This document shows, in pieces, positions 58,997-64,000 of a DNA stretch of 64,000 nt. The notes below the pieces were generated by a model. The model saw only the letters and a program-made list of their open reading frames with translations. It did not search any database and had not been told where the DNA came from. The stretch is from Rhinopithecus roxellana (Eukaryota; Chordata; Mammalia; Primates; Cercopithecidae): the NCBI RefSeq assembly GCF_007565055.1, contig NC_044554.1, positions 138,073,463 to 138,137,462 of the forward strand. The letters run 5' to 3'. Both the position numbers and the translations under genes were made by a program. Position 1 is the stretch's first letter. Each line of letters begins with the position of its first letter.

Positions 58997-59641
58997 TTAG
59001 ATTTTTTCCTGCTTTCTTTTGTGGGAATTTAGTGCTATAAATTTCCCTCTACACACTGTTGTAAAAGTGTCCCAGAGATTCTGGTATGTTGTATCTTTAT
59101 TCTCATTGGTTTCAAAGAACATCTTTATTTCTGCCTTCATTTCATTATGCACCCAGTAGTCATTTAGGAGCAGGTTGTTCAGTTTCCATGTAGTTATGCA
59201 GTTTTGAGGGAGTTTTTTAATCCTGAGTTCTAATTTGATTGCACTGTAGTCTGAGAGACAGTTTGTTGTGATTTCTGTTCTTTTACATTTGCTGAGGAGT
59301 ACTTTACTTCCAATTATGTGGTCAATCTCAGAATAAGAGCAATGAGGCACTGAGAGGAACATGCATTTTGTTGATTTGGGGTAGAGAGTTCTGTAGATGT
59401 CTGTTGGGTCAGCTTGGTGCAGAGCTGAGTTCAAGTCCTGGATATCCTCGTTAACCTTCTGTCTCATTGATCTGTCTAATAATGACAGTGGGGTGTTAAA
59501 GTCTCCCATTACTATTGTGTGGGAATCTAAGTGTCTTTGTAGGTCTCTAAGGACTTGCTTTATGAATCTGAGTGCTCCAGTATTGGGTGCATACATATTT
59601 AGGATAGTTAGCTCTTCTTGTTGAATTGATCCCTTTACCAT
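58997..59641 (-). pseudogene. L1PA ORF2 endonuclease fragment
   Basis: 214 residues of the endonuclease and following linker, with GDFNTPLS retained. The frame lacks its N-terminal part upstream, where an A-run (about 59725-59752 on the plus strand as T) disrupts the sequence, and ends at a frameshift. Not functional. Confidence 0.85.
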
Positions 59642-59721
59642 TATGTAATGGCCTGCTTTGTCTCTTTTGATCTTTGTTGGTTTAAAGTCTGTTTTATCAG
59701 AGACTAGAATTGCAACCCCTG

Positions 59722-59756
<35 letters not shown>

Positions 59757-60019
59757 TTCCATTCACTTGGTAGATCTTCCTCAGTCCCTTTATTTTGAGC
59801 CTATATGTGTCTGTACATGAGCTGGGTCTCCTGAATACAGCACATTGATGGGTCTTGATTCTTTATCCAATTTGCCAGTCTGTGTCTTTTAATTAGGCCA
59901 TTTAGCCCATTTACATTTAAGGTTAATATAGCTATGTGTGAATTTGATCCTGTCATGATGATGTTCACCAGGTATTTTGCCCATTGACTGATGCAGTTTC
60001 TTCATAGCATCGATGGTCT

Positions 60020-60622
60020 TTACAATTTGGCATGTTTTTGCAGTGGCTGGTACTGATTGTTCCTTTCCATGTTTAGTACCTCCTTCAGGAGTTCATGTAA
60101 GGCAGGCCTGGTGGTGACAAAATCTCTTAGCATTTGCTTGTCTGTAAAGGATTTTATTTCTCCTTCACTTATGAAGCTTACTTTGGCTAGATAGGAAATT
60201 CTGGGTTGAAAATTCTTTTCTTTAAGAAGGTTGAATATTGGCCCCCACTGTCTTCTGGCTTGTAGGGTTTTTGCAGAGAGATCTGCTGTTAGTCTGATGA
60301 GCTTCCCTTTGTGGGTAACCTGATCTTTCTCTCTGGCTGCCCTTAACATTTTTTCCTTCATTTCAAGCTTGGTGAATCTAACAATTATGTGTCTTGGGGT
60401 TGCTCTTTTTGAGGAGTATCTTTGTGGTGTTCTCTGTATTTCCTGAATTTGAATGTTGTCCTGTCTTACTAGGTTGGGGAAGTTCTCCTGGATAATATCC
60501 TGAAGAGTGTTTTCCAACTTGGTTCCACTCTCCCAGTCACTTTCAGGTACACAAATCAAACATAGATTTAGTCTTTTCACATAGTCCCATATTTCTTGGA
60601 GGCTTTGTTCATTTCTTTTCAC
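60020..60622 (-). pseudogene. L1PA ORF1 C-terminal fragment
   Basis: 200 residues covering the RRM and C-terminal domain of ORF1p; the coiled-coil part upstream is broken by stops and a deletion. Confidence 0.85.
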
Positions 60623-62498
60623 ACTTTTTCCTCTAATTTTGTCTTCTCACTTTATTTCATTAATTTGATCTTCCATCACAGATACCCTTTCTTCCACTTG
60701 ATCAAATCAGCTATTGAAGCTTGTGCATGCATCATGAAGTTCTCATGCCATGGTTTTCAGCTCCATCAGGTCATTTAAGGTCTTCTCTACACTGTTTATT
60801 CTAGTTAGCCATTCATCTAACCTTTTTTCAAGGTTTTAACTTTATTGTGATGGGTTAGAACATGCTCCTTTAGCTCGGAGAAGTTTGTTATTACCAACCT
60901 TCTGAAGCCTGCTTCTGTCAACTGGTCAAAGTCATTCTCTGTCCAGCTTTGCTCTGTTGCTGGTGAGGAGGTGCAATCCTTTGGAGGAGAAGAGGCACTC
61001 CGGTTTTTAGACTTTTCACAGCTTTTCTCCTCATGTTTCTCCCCATCTTTGTGGATTTATCTACCTTTGGTCTTTGATGTTGGTGACCTACAGATGGGGT
61101 TTTGGTGTGGATGTCCTTTTTGTTGATGTTGGTGCTATTCCTTTCTGTTTGTTAGTTTTCCTTCTAACACATTCCCTTAGCTGCAGGTGTGTTGGAGTTT
61201 ACTGGAGGTCCACTCCAGACCCTGTTTGCCTGGGTACCACCAGTGGAGGCTGCAGAACAGCAAATATTGCAGAACAGCAATATTGCTGCCTGATTCTTCC
61301 TCTGGAAGCTTCATCCCAGAGGGGCCCTGACCTGTATGAGGTGTCTGTTGGCTCCTAATGGGAGGTGTCTCCCAGTTAGGCTACACAGGGGTCAGGGACC
61401 CACTTGAGCAGGTAATCTGTCCATTCTCAGTGCTCAAATGCTCTTCTGGGAGAACCACTGCTCTCTTCAGAGCTGTCAAACAGGGACATTTAAATCTGCA
61501 GAAGTTTCTGCTGCCTTTTGTTCAGTTGTGCCCTGCCCATAGTTGTGGAGTCTATAAAGGCAGTAGGCCTTGCTGAATTGTGGTGGGCTCCGCCCATTTT
61601 GAGCTTCCTGACCCCTTTGTTTACTTACTCAGGCCTCAGCAATGGCGGACGCCCCTCCCCCAGCCAGGCTGCAGCCTCGCAGTTTGATCCTACACTGCTG
61701 TGCTAACAATGAGCAAGGCTCTGTGGGTGTGGGACTTGGTAAGACAGGCACGGGAGAGAAAATCCTGGTCTGCTGCTTGCTAAGACCACGGTAAAAGTGC
61801 AACATTTGGGCAGAAGTGTCCCATTTTTCCAGGTACAGTCTACCATGGCTTCTCTTGGCTAAGAAAGGGACATCCCCCTACCATTTGTGATTCCCAGGTG
61901 AGGTGACACCCTGCCCTGCTTTGGCTCACTCTCTGTGGGCTGCACCCACTGTCCAACCAGTCCCAGTGAGATGAACCAGGTAATGCAGTTGGAAATGCAG
62001 AAATCACCTGTCTTCTATGTTGAACATGCTGGGAGCTGCAGACCGGAGCAGTTCCTATTTGGCCACCTTGGAACAGAACCCTGATTTCTTTATATATGGT
62101 TTTCTTTAGCAATTTTAGCACATTTAAGAGAGTTTATTTAAATTTTTTGTCAAGTAAGTCCAATGTCTGTGCTTCATCAGGGATAGAAATTAGATTCTTT
62201 CTAATTTCTCCAATTAGTGGGCCATATATTCTTATTTCTTTGTCTTCTTTATAAATTTTTGTGGAAAACTAGACATTTTGAATATTACAATGTGTTAATT
62301 ATAGAAATCAGTTTCTTTCTATTCCTCATGTTGGATATGTAGTTTTCTGAGAGTTGTGATTATTCATCTAGTGACTTTTCTGTACTGTTTTTGTACAGTT
62401 TATATTCTTTGTTATGTATGGTTTCAGGAATCTCTGTTCCTTTTGCCTGTGGTTAGCTAGTGTTTTTAAGACATTTTCCTGAAATCCTAGAATTAAAA

Positions 62499-62500
<2 letters not shown>

Positions 62501-62529
<29 letters not shown>

Positions 62530-62531
62530 AG

Positions 62532-62615
<84 letters not shown>
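62501..62615. repeat. Compound triplet repeat (GAA)n then (GTA)n
   Basis: About 20 GAA units (one GAG/GAA interruption near the start) switch abruptly at 62561 to about 18 pure GTA units. The serine/threonine-only frame on the minus strand is due to this repeat. Confidence 0.95.
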
Positions 62616-63040
62616 AGGGACAAAACAAGATAAAAGGAAGAAAGAAAATGAAGGAAAAAAATTCTTCCAGGCTTTATAGATTGGCTCTGTGTTGGGGCAA
62701 TGCTTTAGTGGTTGGCCAGGCCTTCACAATGCTTCCTTATCTTTTACTTCTTGCTTGCTCTGAGACTAAATTTCAGCCAGAGGTGAAGGTCTTCTCGGGT
62801 CTCTTCTGAGTATCCTTTTTCCTTGGGAATGTATGTAGCTTTATAAACTCCACAGTATACTGCCACTTTTCAATGCCCTAATTTTCTCCAAATAACTCTT
62901 TCCACATTTTCCCCCCAAGCTTTTAGAGTCTCTATTATTTGTGTCAACTGAACTCTCTCACCCCAGATGGCATGAAGTTTTTTCATTTGATTTATAATGT
63001 TTTTGAGAAATGTACTCTGCTCAGCCATTTTTCTGCCCTA

Positions 63041-64000
63041 ATAAGAGAGTTCTGAGTTGCACAAAACAAAGGTGAGTACCTTGAGTCTGTTCTCCAGGAA
63101 GCTACATGACAGGTCAAAACTACCAACCAAAGTAATAATATTTATGTTTAAGAATAAGTTGTATTATTCTCCCCTTTCCAGAACCAGGAACCAGGGTCTT
63201 TTATTGAGAATGCAGGCTGCTGGCTTCAAAACTGCTATTGAGTTGGGGTAGGTGGGAGGCAAGGGCAAGTAAAAATAATGCAAAGCTTTTGTGCTTTTTT
63301 TAAGTTGGTTTTTTCTAGAATCAGCATTTGCTAGGTTGCTGTAAAACAAGAAACCATATGTTTTAATACACTTTTTTAAAGAGTTCTGTGACACAGTTAT
63401 AATAATTAAGAAGTGCAACTCAGTTTCCTTAGTTTCTCCTAATTTTCCTTTACCTAAACTTTGTCTTTATATTATCGTATGTTCCATTCACTCTCAAATG
63501 TATCTATTATTCATATCCACCGGCTCATACGTATGTGTCTTCTCCAGTCCTGACCTTTTTCCTGAGCTTCATATTCACACCATCAACAAATGAACCCAAA
63601 ATGACCAAGATTCAACTCATAGCATACCACCTGTAATCTACACACCTGGCCATTATCTGGGCTGTGTCTAAGCTGTAGCCTCCACTCCTAATACTTCCTG
63701 CTTTACACATCTGCATCATGAAATCTAAACTTTACTCTTGTCTCAATACATTTGTTATTTCATCATGCTGAAATTTTATCTGTTTATCTCATCCAATATA
63801 CTATAAGCCATTCATATGTGATTACCCAGTACCTAACTCAATATTCAATATTGATAATAAATTGATGAACTGTATTAACTACTGAAAATTGTAATACTCC
63901 AGTCATATCCATAGGTGGCAGTAAGTCCTTAAAATTATGAGGAAAGTGGTCTGTGTCTAGACATAATTAATCACAGAAGTTAAAATGTTAAAATGACCTG
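63041..64000. other. Intergenic DNA, unrecognised
   Basis: No gene or repeat that I can name, though the 63480-63800 part has the pyrimidine-rich look of an old LINE. Confidence 0.4.

Larger units (their letters stand above)
56042..62080 (-). mobile_element. Near-full-length decayed L1PA, antisense
   Basis: The 3' end (56048) and the 5' end with the YY1-like start (62040-62075, reading 'ggccaccttgg') are both present, about 5.7 kb excluding an Alu. ORF1 remains open only for its C-terminal 200 codons (60622-60020); ORF2 survives as pieces, such as endonuclease (59641-58997) and reverse transcriptase (58649-58103). TTTCTTTATA is present on both sides (about 56028 and 62082), a likely target duplication. 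Older than the L1 at 4.2 kb. Confidence 0.88.
53885..63040 (-). mobile_element. Long old antisense L1M copy hosting later insertions
   Basis: Antisense L1 text at 53885-53987, 54599-56040 and 62085-62480 onward reads as one L1 once a solo LTR and a younger L1 are removed. 54600-54800 is the antisense endonuclease region and 55300-56030 the antisense ORF1 region; to the right lies its 5' leader. A triplet repeat sits at 62501-62615. The right boundary is soft. Confidence 0.65.

Noticed and set aside
62501..62615. CRISPR-like or satellite array
   Set aside because: Pure triplet units without spacers; a simple microsatellite in a primate genome.
62368..62628. Minus-strand frame with long Thr and Ser runs
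   Set aside because: Simply the GAA/GTA triplet repeat read as protein.

Overview
The window is primate nuclear DNA, most likely from an Old World monkey (Cercopithecidae). Three things point there. The young Alu at 34.5 kb carries right-arm and left-arm variants that I associate with the cercopithecid AluYR lineage. A young, open full-length L1 at 4.2-10.35 kb has a 3' UTR of older L1PA5-like type, not the human L1Hs/L1PA2 type. A protein-coding gene is recognisable as primate VWDE. No bacterial features, CRISPR arrays, tRNA or rRNA genes were seen.

The only host gene I can support is the 5' end of VWDE (von Willebrand factor D and EGF domain protein) on the minus strand. Exon 1 (28017-27951) encodes a signal peptide inside a CpG-rich promoter. 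Exon 2 (17919-17735) and exon 3 (13482-13251) encode the N-terminal eight-cysteine (D8C-like) domain. All three exons have consensus splice sites and compatible phases and give 161 uninterrupted residues. I did not find exon 4, so the rest of the gene should lie to the left of position 1. Everything from about 13.25 kb leftward is therefore intron 3, and the region right of about 28.4 kb is upstream intergenic DNA.

Most of the rest is layered retrotransposon sequence. 1-1.7 kb: antisense old L1 with an inverted duplication. 4.16-10.35 kb: complete L1 with target-site duplication, 5' UTR promoter, intact ORF1 (338 aa) and ORF2 (1275 aa), in intron 3 and antisense to VWDE. 20.7-26.7 kb: two old sense L1 copies carrying an Alu, a solo ERV LTR and an Alu monomer. 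34.1-38.1 kb: a MaLR-like LTR split by an antisense L1, itself split by a sense L1 tail, an AluY and an AluS. 38.9-46.1 kb: antisense L1 3' end hosting an AluJ, a 5.9-kb class I endogenous retrovirus and another Alu. 46.5-48.4 kb: another antisense L1. 53.9-63 kb: antisense old L1 hosting a solo LTR and a near-full-length decayed L1PA, which hosts an Alu.

The endogenous retrovirus (39653-45535) has paired LTRs, a 5-bp target duplication, a tRNA-Phe-like primer site, a gag with three zinc knuckles, a remnant protease, a deletion of nearly all reverse transcriptase/integrase, and a broken env. Several of its stop codons have the sequence TAGG, as expected if TGGG had been edited by APOBEC3G. 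I found no clearly novel biological system. The points most worth following are the open L1 with odd reverse-transcriptase residues, its position relative to VWDE, the stop-codon pattern in the ERV, and a small templated insertion inside the solo LTR at 22.9 kb.
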